Notes under the pieces: model-generated
Database searches by the model: none
The model's input: the letters and a program-made list of their open reading frames with translations, nothing else
Told to the model about the DNA's origin: nothing
Assembly (NCBI GenBank): GCA_009692685.1
Contig: SHYS01000001.1
Location: forward strand, 62,001 to 126,000
Length of the DNA stretch: 64,000 nucleotides
DNA from: Dehalococcoidia bacterium
GTDB lineage: Bacteria > Chloroflexota > Dehalococcoidia > UBA2979
Reading direction: 5' to 3'
Translations under genes and position numbers: made by a program
Shown: positions 9,539-17,916 of the stretch, piece after piece
Layout: the number at the start of each line of letters is the position of its first letter
How positions within the stretch are numbered: position 1 is the first letter of the stretch

Positions 9539-10323
9539 GAGGGCAGCAACTCGAAGACCTGGAACAGTTCGAGCCAGCCTCGGTGCCCGGCGGCGGCGGC
9601 GGCGAGCACGACCGCGGCGAATGCAACCTCGATGCAGGCGCCATAGGTGTCGCCGGTGACACCGGCGAGCATCCGCGAGGCCGCCCATGCCACGGTGAGA
9701 GCGAGGGCCGCCGCCACGGCGATGAGCACGATCCCACCGAGGCCGAAGAGCACCACCGAGGCCGCTCCGGCGGTCATCGTCGCAATCGGTGCGGCGAGCG
9801 GCCACGCGCCGCGATGCAGGGCGTGGCCCAGCCCGCGAGGGCGCGCCGGGCGGAAGAGGACCACCACCGGCGCGACCGTCCACCTCGCGAGGGCGGGCGC
9901 GAGCAGCAACGTGGCAGAACGCACGGGATCCTCGAGAGCGGTGAGTCCCGCCCACTGGATGAGCAGCACCAGCACCAGAGCCATCACCCCGACGGGCCCG
10001 GTGTTGCCCTCGGCCATGACCCCGAGGCGTGTGGCGCGATCACCCTGCACGGCCAGCCCATCCGCAGTATCGGCGACGCCATCGAGGTGGAGACCGCCGG
10101 AGAGAAGCGCCAGCGCCGCTAGCAGCAGCGCCGAGGCCGGACCATTCGGGAGGAGGAGCGTGAGCCCTCGATCCATGACGAGGAGGACGGCGCCGATGAC
10201 GAGGCCCACCAGCGGGTACCAGGCGAGTGCGGCCCCGAAGGTGCGGTCGTCCCACTGTCGGACGCGCCGCAAGCGCAGCACTGTGAGTAACTCGAGGGCG
10301 ACGAGCGGCGAGGAAGGCGACAT
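9535..10323 (-). CDS. cobS: Adenosylcobinamide-GDP ribazoletransferase (cobalamin synthase)
   Basis: CobS joins adenosylcobinamide-GDP to alpha-ribazole, the final membrane step of cobalamin assembly. The 262-residue protein has about six hydrophobic segments and the signature GGLHLDGVADTADGL, followed by RLGVMAEGNTGPVGVMAL. The ATG at 10323 begins MSPSSPLVALELLTVLR, close to the usual CobS start. About 80 bases separate it from the cobT stop, the only sizeable gap inside the operon. Confidence 0.93.
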   Translation of the reverse strand: MSPSSPLVALELLTVLRLRRVRQWDDRTFGAALAWYPLVGLVIGAVLLVMDRGLTLLLPNGPASALLLAALALLSGGLHLDGVADTADGLAVQGDRATRLGVMAEGNTGPVGVMALVLVLLIQWAGLTALEDPVRSATLLLAPALARWTVAPVVVLFRPARPRGLGHALHRGAWPLAAPIATMTAGAASVVLFGLGGIVLIAVAAALALTVAWAASRMLAGVTGDTYGACIEVAFAAVVLAAAAAGHRGWLELFQVFELLPS

Positions 10324-10402
10324 CGAGGCGCGCCACGCCACAGGTGAGGTCCACGCCTCGCGAAAGTCCGCCCACCAGGACGGCGCCGCCGACGGCATTC
10401 CG

Positions 10403-11497
10403 CTACCCCTCGTTCGCCATGGTGGCGTCCGAGGTCGAAACGCCGGCATCCTCGAAAGTCGCCATCTCGTCGAGCAGGCGGCAGGCTGCCACGCAGACGC
10501 CGATCGCGAGGGCGGCCCCGCTCCCCTCGCCGAGCCGCAGGCCAAGGTCGAGGACGGGGCGCAGCACCAAGTACTCGAGCGTCGCCGCGTGGCCCGGCTC
10601 GACGCCGAGGTGAGAGGCGACCAGGTAGTCGCTGGTGCGCGGCTCGATGGCACAGGCGACGAGTGCCGCCGCACCCGAGATCAGGCCATCGATGACGGCA
10701 GGTACGCGCGCAGCTGCGCCGCCGAGGTAGACGCCCGCGAGCACACCGATCTCGAAGCCGCCAAGTGCGGCAAGCAGACCCAGTCCATCCGAGGCATCGA
10801 CGTTGTGCAGCGTCAGCGCACGTTCGACGGCCTGCACTTTGGTGGCGAAGCGAGCGTCATCGATGCCTGTACCGCGACCGGTGACCGCGCGTGCGGGACG
10901 GCCGGTGACGGCCGCGATGATCGCGGCGGCGGAGGTGCTGTTGCCGATGCCAATCTCGCCAAGCCCGACCACATCGAGGCCGCGTGTGCGTTCCTCATCA
11001 ACGATGGCGATGCCGGCTGCGACGGCCTGTTCGGCGAGATCGCGTGACATTGCCGGGCGCTCGGTGATGTCCTCGGTGCCCGCCCCGAGGCGGAGACGGA
11101 GTAGACGCGGATCGTCGGGCGTCTCGCCTCGGACGCCAGCGTCGACAACGCGCAGGCGCGCGCCTGCCTGGTCGGCGAGCACGGAGATCGCTGCGCCACC
11201 CGCGAGGAAGTTTGCGACCATCTGCGCGGTCACCTCGGAAGGGTAGGCGGAGACCCCTCGCGCGGCGACACCATGGTCGCCCGCGGCGACGACGATCAGG
11301 CGTGCATCGAGGCGTGGGCGGGCCTTGCCGGTCATGGCAGCGAGGTCCTCGGCGAGCGTTTCGAGGCGGCCCAGCGAGCCGGGGGGTTTCGTGAGTTGCG
11401 CCTGGCGTGCGCGCGCCTCGGCCCGCGCCCTCGCGTCGAGGGGTGCGATTGACGCAGCAGTCCTGTTGATGAGCACGGCTGGAGAGGCGTCGGCCAT
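10403..11497 (-). CDS. cobT: Nicotinate-nucleotide-dimethylbenzimidazole phosphoribosyltransferase
   Basis: CobT activates the lower-ligand base as alpha-ribazole phosphate. This 364-residue protein has the expected TKPPGSLGRLE at the N-terminus, the AAGDHGV loop, GEIGIGNST and GRGTGIDDA, and the catalytic Glu in RLGEGSGA. Its start overlaps the cobO stop (TGATG). Presence of cobT shows that benzimidazole-type lower ligands are attached; no bluB or anaerobic bza genes are visible here. Confidence 0.95.
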   Translation of the reverse strand: MADASPAVLINRTAASIAPLDARARAEARARQAQLTKPPGSLGRLETLAEDLAAMTGKARPRLDARLIVVAAGDHGVAARGVSAYPSEVTAQMVANFLAGGAAISVLADQAGARLRVVDAGVRGETPDDPRLLRLRLGAGTEDITERPAMSRDLAEQAVAAGIAIVDEERTRGLDVVGLGEIGIGNSTSAAAIIAAVTGRPARAVTGRGTGIDDARFATKVQAVERALTLHNVDASDGLGLLAALGGFEIGVLAGVYLGGAAARVPAVIDGLISGAAALVACAIEPRTSDYLVASHLGVEPGHAATLEYLVLRPVLDLGLRLGEGSGAALAIGVCVAACRLLDEMATFEDAGVSTSDATMANEG

Positions 11498-12144
11498 CAG
11501 TAGTCGATCCCCGGCTGCGCCTTCACGCCTGTCTGGTAGACGTGCTTGATCTCGGTCATCTCGCTGACAGTGTCGGCGAACTCGATGAGACGCTGGTGCG
11601 CGTCACGGCCGGTGAGGATGATATCGACGTCCTTCGGGCGGTCGCGGAGCACCGAGATCACATCTTCCACGTCGAGCCAACCGTAGGTCACGGGGTAGGT
11701 GATCTCGTCGAGGACGACGAGGTCGTAGTTGCCGGACATGATCTTGTCGCGAGCGAGCGCCCAGCACTCGTGGGCAAGGGCGATGTCCTTGTCGATGTCC
11801 TTCGAGAGCCACGTGAAGCCGTCGCCGAGCGGGATCATCTCGATCCCCATGCGTTTGGCCGCCCTCGTCTCGCCGTAGTTGCTGGTCTTCGACTTGATGA
11901 ACTGCAACCAGACGATCTTCCAGCCGCGACCCCAGGCGCGCATCGTCACGCCGAGGGCGGCGGTGGTCTTCCCTTTGCCGTGTCCGGTGTTGAGGACGAC
12001 CAGCGGGTGTCGCTTCGGAAAGAGACCTTCCCACTTGCCCTGCCACTGTTCGACGGCGTCCTCCTCGATGCCTGTGGGCGCTTCGGCGGACGGCTCGTCG
12101 TGCCGTTCGGTGACGCGCTCAACGCGGTCAGTCATATCAGCCAT
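11497..12144 (-). CDS. cobO: Corrinoid adenosyltransferase (CobA/BtuR type)
   Basis: This P-loop ATP:cob(I)alamin adenosyltransferase makes the Co-C bond. GHGKGKTTAALG is the Walker A, WLQFIKSK and VVLDEITYPVTYGW are family motifs, and DVDIILTGRDAHQRLIEFADTVSEM matches the C-terminal CobA region in two adjacent parts. About 40 extra polar residues precede the usual start. It overlaps both btuD upstream and cobT downstream by a few bases. Confidence 0.95.
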   Translation of the reverse strand: MADMTDRVERVTERHDEPSAEAPTGIEEDAVEQWQGKWEGLFPKRHPLVVLNTGHGKGKTTAALGVTMRAWGRGWKIVWLQFIKSKTSNYGETRAAKRMGIEMIPLGDGFTWLSKDIDKDIALAHECWALARDKIMSGNYDLVVLDEITYPVTYGWLDVEDVISVLRDRPKDVDIILTGRDAHQRLIEFADTVSEMTEIKHVYQTGVKAQPGIDY

Positions 12145-12961
12145 CGATGACCTCCATCGGTCCGCCGGTGGGCGCCCCAGCGGGCGCGATCACGGGCAGT
12201 CCCGTGACCGGGTGAGTGATGACGCTGACCAGCGGACCGTACACCCGCTGGACCTGCTCTTCTGTCAGCACCTCGCGAGGTGGCCCGAGTGCCGCCACCC
12301 TGCCCTGGTGGAGGAGCGCGACGCGATCGCAGTATGCCGCCGCGATGGTCAGGTCGTGAACCACCACCAGGACCGCGACGCCCTCCGCGGCGAGTGCGCG
12401 GAGCAGGAGGAAGATCTCCCCCTGCGCCTGGGGGTCCAGGTTCGAGGTGGGTTCGTCTAGCAGCAGGAGCGCCGGTTCCTGTGCCAGCGCTCTCGCGATG
12501 AAGGCACGCCTGCGCTGGCCGCCCGAGAGCGTGCCGAGCGGACGCGACGCGAACGCCTCACAACCCGCGCGGCTCATCGAGGCCGTGGCGATCTCTAGGT
12601 CGCGCGGTGACTCCCGCGCCAGCAACCCGAGGTGCGGTGTGCGCCCCAGCAGGACCAGCTCCTCCACGGTCATCGCGTGTGGCGCTTCCGGGAGCTGCTG
12701 TACCACGGCAACGCGCCGCGCGAGGTCGCGGCGGGCGCGCGAGGCGAGCGCGGCGCCCTCGATGGTCACGTCCCCCGAGGCGAGTCGTACGACTCCGGTG
12801 GCGGCTCGAAGCAGCGTGCTCTTACCGGCGCCGTTCGGACCGACCAGCCCGAATAATTCGCCTGCTGGCACCTCGAAGTCGACGTCGGAGACGACACGGG
12901 TGCCGCCGAGGTCAACGCCAACGCCTCGGAAGGCGAGTGTCGGCGCGGCTGTCGCGATCAC
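12137..12961 (-). CDS. btuD: ABC transporter ATPase for vitamin B12/siderophore-type uptake
   Basis: This FepC/BtuD-type ATP-binding subunit has Walker A LVGPNGAGKSTLL, the Q-loop, signature LSGGQRRRAFIARAL, Walker B LLLLDEPTSNLD and the H-loop histidine in VVVHD. It starts with GTG overlapping the stop of the permease gene (GTGA). Riboswitch control and operon position point to corrinoid import. No periplasmic/lipoprotein binding subunit (BtuF) is present in this window, so it must be encoded elsewhere. Confidence 0.9.
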   Translation of the reverse strand: MIATAAPTLAFRGVGVDLGGTRVVSDVDFEVPAGELFGLVGPNGAGKSTLLRAATGVVRLASGDVTIEGAALASRARRDLARRVAVVQQLPEAPHAMTVEELVLLGRTPHLGLLARESPRDLEIATASMSRAGCEAFASRPLGTLSGGQRRRAFIARALAQEPALLLLDEPTSNLDPQAQGEIFLLLRALAAEGVAVLVVVHDLTIAAAYCDRVALLHQGRVAALGPPREVLTEEQVQRVYGPLVSVITHPVTGLPVIAPAGAPTGGPMEVIDG

Positions 12962-14097
12962 AGGTCACCGACCCGGCGCGTGCGCAGGAGATAGAGGAAG
13001 AACGGCCCGCCGGCGATGGCCGTGATGATGCCCACCGGGATCTCCTGCGGCGCCATGATCGTGCGGCCGACGATGTCCGTGCCGACGAGGAACGCGGCGC
13101 CGAGGATGGCGCTGAGCGGCAACACGCGTCGATAGTCGCCACCGCAGATGAGCCTCACCATGTGCGGCACGATGAGTCCTACGAAGCCGATGATGCCGGC
13201 GATCGCGACAGTCGTGGCGGCGATCAGGGAGGCGGCCGCGAGCACGATGAGGCGGGTGCGTGTGACGTCGATGCCGAGCTGGCCCGCCTGCTCCTCGTCC
13301 AGCTGGAGCACATTGAGGACGCGTCCGTAGGCGAGCACGATTGCGCTCCCGACAACGAGGTAAGGCGTGCCCCAGGCCAACCGTTCCCACGTCGAGATGT
13401 TCAGGGTGCCGAAGAGGAAGGCCAAGATTGGCTGCGCGCGCAGTTCGGCGCCGAGGATGATGAACGACGTCAGCCCGCTCAGGACGGAGGAGAGGGCGAC
13501 CCCGGCGAGGATCAGGGTGGTTGGCGACACCGCTCCGCCGCGCGTCCTCGACAGAGCGTAGACCGCCACCATCGTCACGAGGCCGCCGGCGAACGCGGCG
13601 AGGGGTACCGGGCCGAAGCCATAGCCACCGGTGCCGAGTGGCGACACGATGACGAGCGCGGCACCGAGTGCAGCGCCCGACGCCACGCCGAGTAGATACG
13701 GGGTCGCAAGGGGGTTGCGGAACACACCCTGGTAGCTCGCGCCGGAAAAGGCGAGGCCGGCGCCGACAACGCTGGCGACGGCCACCCGCGGCAGGCGCAC
13801 ATCGAGAACGATGCGGCGCCAGGGCTCCGGCTCGCCTGAGGCGTCGACCAGAAGTCCGACGCCGGGCACCGCATCGAGCACGATGCGCACGGCGCTCCAC
13901 ATCGGAATCGGGGCGGCGCCTAGAGTCAGTGCCAGCGCGCAGGTGACGAGGAGGATGGCGACGGACAGCAGTGTCGCCCCCGGCATCCCGAGCCGCGGTC
14001 GCGTGAGCACGTCGAGCAGCCGCCGCGCACGCGGCGGCGCGGTGGCTGCCGTACTCGAGGGCCCTGAATGGGTAGGTTGTGTGCTGGCCTCGACCAC
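12958..14097 (-). CDS. btuC: FecCD/BtuC-type ABC transporter permease
   Basis: The 379-residue permease has about nine to ten hydrophobic segments after a proline- and alanine-rich N-terminal extension. FecCD hallmarks include RLPRVAVASVVGAGLAFSG, NPLATPYLLGVASGAALGA and GIIGFVGLIVPHMVRL. It is the first gene of the cobalamin operon. The GTG start at 14097 is preceded by GGAGGGG, which is itself the 3' arm of a hairpin, so translation is likely under riboswitch control. Confidence 0.92.
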   Translation of the reverse strand: MVEASTQPTHSGPSSTAATAPPRARRLLDVLTRPRLGMPGATLLSVAILLVTCALALTLGAAPIPMWSAVRIVLDAVPGVGLLVDASGEPEPWRRIVLDVRLPRVAVASVVGAGLAFSGASYQGVFRNPLATPYLLGVASGAALGAALVIVSPLGTGGYGFGPVPLAAFAGGLVTMVAVYALSRTRGGAVSPTTLILAGVALSSVLSGLTSFIILGAELRAQPILAFLFGTLNISTWERLAWGTPYLVVGSAIVLAYGRVLNVLQLDEEQAGQLGIDVTRTRLIVLAAASLIAATTVAIAGIIGFVGLIVPHMVRLICGGDYRRVLPLSAILGAAFLVGTDIVGRTIMAPQEIPVGIITAIAGGPFFLYLLRTRRVGDL

Positions 14098-14101
14098 GGA
14101 T

Positions 14102-14121
14102 CCCCTCCGCGCCCGGAGGGG
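14102..14121 (-). promoter_or_regulatory. Shine-Dalgarno-sequestering hairpin before btuC
   Basis: On the minus strand CCCCTCC, a 6-base loop and GGAGGGG form a perfect 7-bp stem. The 3' arm is the Shine-Dalgarno, four bases before the GTG of btuC. Together with the cobalamin riboswitch upstream this looks like a translational expression platform. A second short hairpin (GACCCCG/CGGGGTC) lies at about 14155-14175. Confidence 0.7.
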
Positions 14122-14239
14122 GAAGCGGGCGCGGGCGGGCGCGGCATCCCGGGCCCCGTCTCAGCGGGGTCTCAGGAGCGACGCCACCACGTGCCGCGCC
14201 TCGTCCTCGCGAGGCGCCGCCGAGGCCGCGCGGGCCTCG

Positions 14240-14365
14240 TGGCTGGCACTGGGAGTGGGCCGGCTTCCTGGCTTGCCGCCTCGAGGTGCCGAAGGCAGCT
14301 TACAGTTGCGGGACAGCACCGGACTCGCACCGGCTTCCCCGGAGCCCACACCAAGCGCTCCGACG
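14240..14365 (-). ncRNA. Cobalamin riboswitch
   Basis: The minus strand carries the cobalamin aptamer hallmarks in order: GGGAAGCCGGTGCGAGTCCG, then GCTGTCCCGCAACTGTAAGC, then the B12 box AAGCCAGGAAGCCGGCCC near 14257-14275. GTGGGC at the 5' side can pair with GCCCAC just after the B12 box to close the element. It precedes the btuC-cobU operon and should lower its expression when adenosylcobalamin is plentiful. Exact ends are approximate. Confidence 0.92.
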
Positions 14366-14414
14366 ATATCAGGTCGACGGGACGCCGGTCCCCGCGCCGG
14401 CAGCCGGAGCGGAC

Positions 14415-14888
14415 CTACTGGGCGTGGCAGTTCGCGAAGGTGACCTGGCCGCTGTCTTTGACGAACGCGTTGGGGCCCTGAGCACGGAACGTGAGCGTCT
14501 GGTTCGCATAGCTGATGCCGGACGCCGCCGGCTGCTGGCGGAGTTCGTAAGTAGTGTTGCCAATAACGAGCACCGCGCGCTCGTTCGGTCGGGGAAAGAC
14601 CCATGCCGCGAAGGTGCGGCCGCCGTCACAGAGATAACCGGTGAGGGTCGGTAACGTGGCAGGGTCGGCGGTCGCCGTCGAGACCGGCGGTTGGACGGGC
14701 GTTTCCTGAGGAAGCGCGCGCAGCCCGGTGGCCGGTTCGACCGTTGCGGTCGGTGTGGGAGACGGTCTGTCAGGCTCGTTGATGATGCGCCCGCAGGCGA
14801 CCGACACGATGAGCAGCAACCCCAGTATCGAGACAAGGCCGTACCGTCTCGCGTCTCCTGTCACCTCGAGAACCCCTCCCGCAAGCAT
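14415..14888 (-). CDS. MliC-like (lysozyme-inhibitor fold) lipoprotein
   Basis: The protein starts with a hydrophobic segment ending in IVSVAC, a lipobox, so it is probably a lipoprotein. A Pro/Thr-rich linker follows, and a C-terminal domain of about 70 residues resembles MliC (YLCDGGRTFAAW, ERAVLVIGNTTYELRQQ, SGISYANQTLTFRAQGPNAF). MliC proteins bind C-type lysozyme in Proteobacteria; that role is not proven here. I used the ATG at 14888, since the longer frame upstream adds nothing signal-like. It lies just upstream of the cobalamin riboswitch, same strand, with no obvious terminator between. Confidence 0.75.
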   Translation of the reverse strand: MLAGGVLEVTGDARRYGLVSILGLLLIVSVACGRIINEPDRPSPTPTATVEPATGLRALPQETPVQPPVSTATADPATLPTLTGYLCDGGRTFAAWVFPRPNERAVLVIGNTTYELRQQPAASGISYANQTLTFRAQGPNAFVKDSGQVTFANCHAQ

Positions 14889-14934
14889 GCCTGTTCGACC
14901 GTACCATGACGCCACAGGAGAGGCAGGACAGCCC

Positions 14935-15518
14935 TTGCTCCGAGGCGACACGACCAATCTGCGCGCGATCGAACTAGGCGACCTCGAGCGAAACATGCGC
15001 TGGGTGAACGACCGCGAAGTGACCGAGCACCTGCTGCTGCGCTACCCGATGTCCGATGAGAGCGAACGGGCGTGGATCGAGCGCGTGACCTCGACGGCGC
15101 CCTCGTATTCGGGAGGTATCCAGTTCGCCATCGAGGTGGTGGCGGGCGAGTTCGCCGGTGAGCACATTGGCAACTGTGGCTTCGAGCCCGCGCACCCCCT
15201 CGACCGCAACGCCGAGCTCGGCGTTATGATCGGCGCGAAGGAGCACTGAGCCGAAGCTATGGCTTCGGTGCCTTGCGCACCATGATCACCTTCGGCTTCC
15301 GAGATCTCAACCTGCGCCGCATCTGGCTACGGGTGGACGCCGACCATCCGAGGGCGATCGCGCTCTACGAACGCCTCGGCTTCCACGGCAAGGGCCTGCT
15401 GAGGTCCGCGGACTGGCGTCGCGGCCACCCGGTCGACGTGCTGGTGATGGGGATCCTGCGGGTAGACTTCGACCAGCGCTACGGCGCATTCGAGGAGGTC
15501 GGCGATGCCGCTCGATAG
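14935..15518 (+). pseudogene. GNAT acetyltransferase (RimJ/RimL type), frameshifted
   Basis: A GNAT reading starts at TTG 14935 after GGAGAGG and runs LRAIELGDLERNMRWVNDRE to ELGVMIGAKEH, where a TGA ends it at 15249. One base later the frame resumes as SYGFGALRTMITFGFRDLNL, RIWLRVDADHPRAIALYERLGF. Restoring a single G (CACTGAGC to CACTGGAGC) rejoins both parts as EHWSRSYG. It is either a young frameshift mutation or a one-base G-run miscall. Confidence 0.8.
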
Positions 15519-16085
15519 AGCGCTCTACTTCCACGGCGAGCGCGTTCGCCTGCGTCCCTACCGTGCCGAGGACGCGTCGACGTTCCAGTCCTGGATCAAC
15601 GACCCCGAGATCCAGCGCCTCATCGGTGGCCATGGGTGGCAGTTCTCCTTACCGGCCGCGCGAGCGTTTGTCGGTGCGCACCAGGGCAACGACTGGGCGC
15701 ACGGCTTCGCATTTGCCATCGACGAGACTGACCTCGAGGAGGCGCCTCGCCTGATTGGCAGTGTCGAGCTGCGAAAGCTGCAGCCCGTGGAGCGTCGAGG
15801 CGAGATCGACATCCTGATCGGCGACCACGAGTTCTGGAGACGCGGCTACGGCGAGGACGCGATGCCACCGTCTGCCGCTTCTGGTTCCGCGACCTGGACC
15901 TGCACCGCCTGGAGATGACGGTCGCGGCGTTCAATCCGCGGGCGATCCGCTGCTACGAGAAGGTCGGCTTCACCATCGAGGGCCGGATGCGGGACCATCG
16001 CCATGCCGCCGGTCGCTACCACGACACGCTGCTGATGGGCCTCCTGCGGGACGAGTTCGAAGGCCTCGAGGAGGCGCGATGGTGA
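15505..16085 (+). pseudogene. Second tandem GNAT acetyltransferase, frameshifted
   Basis: The ATG at 15505 overlaps the end of the preceding GNAT gene. Residues ERVRLRPYRAEDASTFQSWI through EFWRRGYGEDA are intact. The frame is then lost at about 15862. The rest of the acetyl-CoA domain continues in another frame (FWFRDLDLHRLEMTVAAFNP, RAIRCYEKVGFTIEGRMRDH, LLMGLLRDEFE) to TGA at 16083-16085. Two adjacent GNAT genes broken in the same way is notable. Confidence 0.8.
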
Positions 16086-16116
16086 TCGCTGTGCGCGAGG
16101 CCTCCTGCCAGCGTCC

Positions 16117-16275
16117 GTTCGCCCCCTCGACGGAGCTCGGGACAGGCCTGAACCTGGCGAAGGGTATCGCTGACCTCGATTGTTCAAGCGTGATCCGAGA
16201 GCCAGACCGGCGTGTAATCGAGGCAGGCGGCGTGGTGCGTGGTTCGACAGGCTCACCATGCGCTCACCACGAACC
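16117..16275. repeat. Dispersed TTCGACAGGCTCA-type repeats
   Basis: The sequence GTGGTTCGACAGGCTCACC followed by CTCACCACGAACC (16239-16275) is a copy of a short partly palindromic repeat seen again near 29968, 30058, 44288 and 44392 in this window. A degraded relative (CGTTCGCCCCCTCGACGGAG) lies at 16117-16153. It can be read as VRQAHHER in one frame and VVSLSNH on the other strand. It fills most of the gap between the GNAT remnant and the methyltransferase. Confidence 0.75.
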
Positions 16276-16296
16276 GAGCCCGCTCTCGTGACCTCG

Positions 16297-17010
16297 ATGC
16301 CCGCGCGCGACCCGTTCTACACCGACCTTGCATTGTTGTACGACGCTCACCAGAGAGGCGTGCGCGGGGACATCGAGTTCTACCGCGACCTCGCCGTCGC
16401 AGCCGGTGGGCTCACCGTCGAGCTCGGCGTGGGCACCGGACGGGTCGGGATACCCAGCGCGCTCGCGGGCGCACGAGTGCTCGGGCTTGACCTAGCGTGG
16501 GAGATGCTGGCGATCTGCCGCGACAAGACGATCGAGGCGGGTACCCACCTCAATTTAGTACAGGCCGATATGCGCCGCTTCGAACTGCGAACGCCAGCCT
16601 CGTTGATCACGATCCCGCACCGCGCCTTCCTCCACAACCTGACCGAAGGGGACCAGCGCGCCACCATCGAGGCCTGCCGGCGCAACCTTGTGCGCGGCGG
16701 GCGTCTGGCGATGAACGTCTTCAACCCGGAGATCATCGCGCTCGTGGAGATGATGCGCGGTGCCGAGGCCACCGAGGGCGTGCCGACGTTCGATCTCATT
16801 GACCAGGTCATCGAGACGCCGCTGCCAATGCGCGCACCGGATGGTGGCCTCCACCGAGGGGTATTGCGGGTGCGGTACATCTACCGGCCGCAGCTGGCCG
16901 AATTGCTGGCTACCGCGGGGTTCGAGGTAGAGGCGTGGTATGGGGATTTCGAGGGATCTGCGTTCGGCCCGATGTCGACGGAGATCATCGTGGTGGCTCG
17001 GGCGGCCTGA
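16297..17010 (+). CDS. Class I SAM-dependent methyltransferase
   Basis: This 237-residue protein carries motif I VELGVGTGRVGI, followed by GLDLAWEMLAICRDK and VQADMRRFEL, the SAM-binding blocks of class I methyltransferases. The C-terminal half (RGVLRVRYIYRPQLAELLATAGFEVEAWYGDF in two adjoining blocks) matches the ubiE/COQ5-like small-molecule type. An alternative GTG start lies three codons upstream at 16288. Substrate unknown; the repeat-rich upstream region gives no context. Confidence 0.85.
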   Translation: MPARDPFYTDLALLYDAHQRGVRGDIEFYRDLAVAAGGLTVELGVGTGRVGIPSALAGARVLGLDLAWEMLAICRDKTIEAGTHLNLVQADMRRFELRTPASLITIPHRAFLHNLTEGDQRATIEACRRNLVRGGRLAMNVFNPEIIALVEMMRGAEATEGVPTFDLIDQVIETPLPMRAPDGGLHRGVLRVRYIYRPQLAELLATAGFEVEAWYGDFEGSAFGPMSTEIIVVARAA

Positions 17011-17079
17011 GTGAGGGCGTTCGTTATGAGACGTAACTAGAAAGTTGGAGAAATTCCTCACGAACGTCTCTAGAATTCG

Positions 17080-17107
17080 TTGACAATTGTGGTCCGGCGC
17101 GTATGCT
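17080..17107 (+). promoter_or_regulatory. Sigma-70-type promoter before the c-di-AMP riboswitch
   Basis: TTGACA (17080-17085) and TATGCT (17102-17107) are separated by 16 bases. It lies about 20-45 bases upstream of the riboswitch-like RNA and is the best -35/-10 pair I noticed in the window. Confidence 0.7.
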
Positions 17108-17124
17108 CCGGGCGTCACAAAGAG

Positions 17125-17285
17125 TGTGACGGCGCGCAAGCGCCCGCCTAATTGACCATCGGCAATCCGGTGGTCGACCGGGGGACCCAACTACTGGGGT
17201 GAATCCTCGAAAGAGGACGGGTCAGCCTCCGCGACCCGAACCCGTCAGCTAACCTCGGCGGCGTTAAGCGGCAGGCCCCTCCCGG
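17125..17285 (+). ncRNA. Cyclic di-AMP (ydaO-yuaA) riboswitch
   Basis: The stretch contains GACCGGGGGACCCAAC, GGGGTGAATCCTC and CGAACCCGTCAGCTAACCTC followed by GGCGGCGTTAAGCGGCAGG. These match the conserved internal loops of the ydaO-yuaA class as found in high-GC Gram-positives. It sits between a sigma-70 promoter and a 70-residue zinc-ribbon gene. The class normally turns genes off when c-di-AMP is high. Boundaries are approximate and no covariance model was run. Confidence 0.72.
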
Positions 17286-17324
17286 TGGGATTCCGGTGCG
17301 CCTTCTGGCGTAAGGTGGCCCTGC

Positions 17325-17537
17325 GTGATCATTTCTCAGCCCCCGCGTTCCTGCCCGCGTTGCCGCGGCCTCATGATTATTGAGGACGATTGGTATGGCG
17401 CTTTCGGTAGCTGCATTGCGTGCGGCTACGTGCACGAGTCGCAGAAGGCAGACCCCGCCGAACTTCTCGAGGAGGAGCGCCTAGCCGCTGGCAAGCAGCG
17501 CCGCCGCCAGCCGTCGCATGGCAAAATCCGCCTGTAG
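17325..17537 (+). CDS. Small zinc-ribbon protein
   Basis: This 70-residue protein holds CPRCRGLM and CIACGYVHE, a four-cysteine zinc ribbon, followed by a charged tail (about 40-70). The GTG start is preceded by AGGTGG. It is the first gene after the c-di-AMP riboswitch and ends before a strong hairpin, so it appears to be a monocistronic riboswitch target. Function unknown; DNA, RNA or protein binding are all possible. Confidence 0.7.
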   Translation: MIISQPPRSCPRCRGLMIIEDDWYGAFGSCIACGYVHESQKADPAELLEEERLAAGKQRRRQPSHGKIRL

Positions 17538-17568
17538 AAGGCGTTCGCCTCCAGAACCTGGCTTGCAC

Positions 17569-17597
17569 GCCGCGCCCCGAGAAACTCGAGGCGCGGC
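17569..17597 (+). terminator. Hairpin terminator after the zinc-ribbon gene
   Basis: A 13-position stem with one mismatch (GCCGCGCCCCGAG, AAA loop, CTCGAGGCGCGGC) lies 32 bases after the stop. It lacks a long T-run. It isolates the riboswitch-zinc-ribbon unit from genes downstream. In the following stretch to 17916 I see no convincing gene or RNA. Confidence 0.6.
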
Positions 17598-17916
17598 TGC
17601 AGGTATCTCTAGTGTCTGATAGCGCCACGTCTATTCAGGCAGTGTGCGCTCTCGGATGTGCTGCGCGGTCGCATCCCCGCGAACGCCCTCCATTACTCCG
17701 CCGTTGACGCCACGGTACGGCTGTGGGCGCACTGATGTGCGCCGCGCAGGACGCGCCGTTCAGGGGGCGTTCTCCCTCGGACGGCCCCGCGTTTCCCCGG
17801 GCTTCAGGGATTCCAGACTCCCGACCGAGGGTGTTCCCCTACGGGCCAGCCAGCGAACGGTGCGTAGCACGCCCTTCAGTAGGTAAGGACTGCCTGCCGA
17901 GAACAGCAAGGGAACG

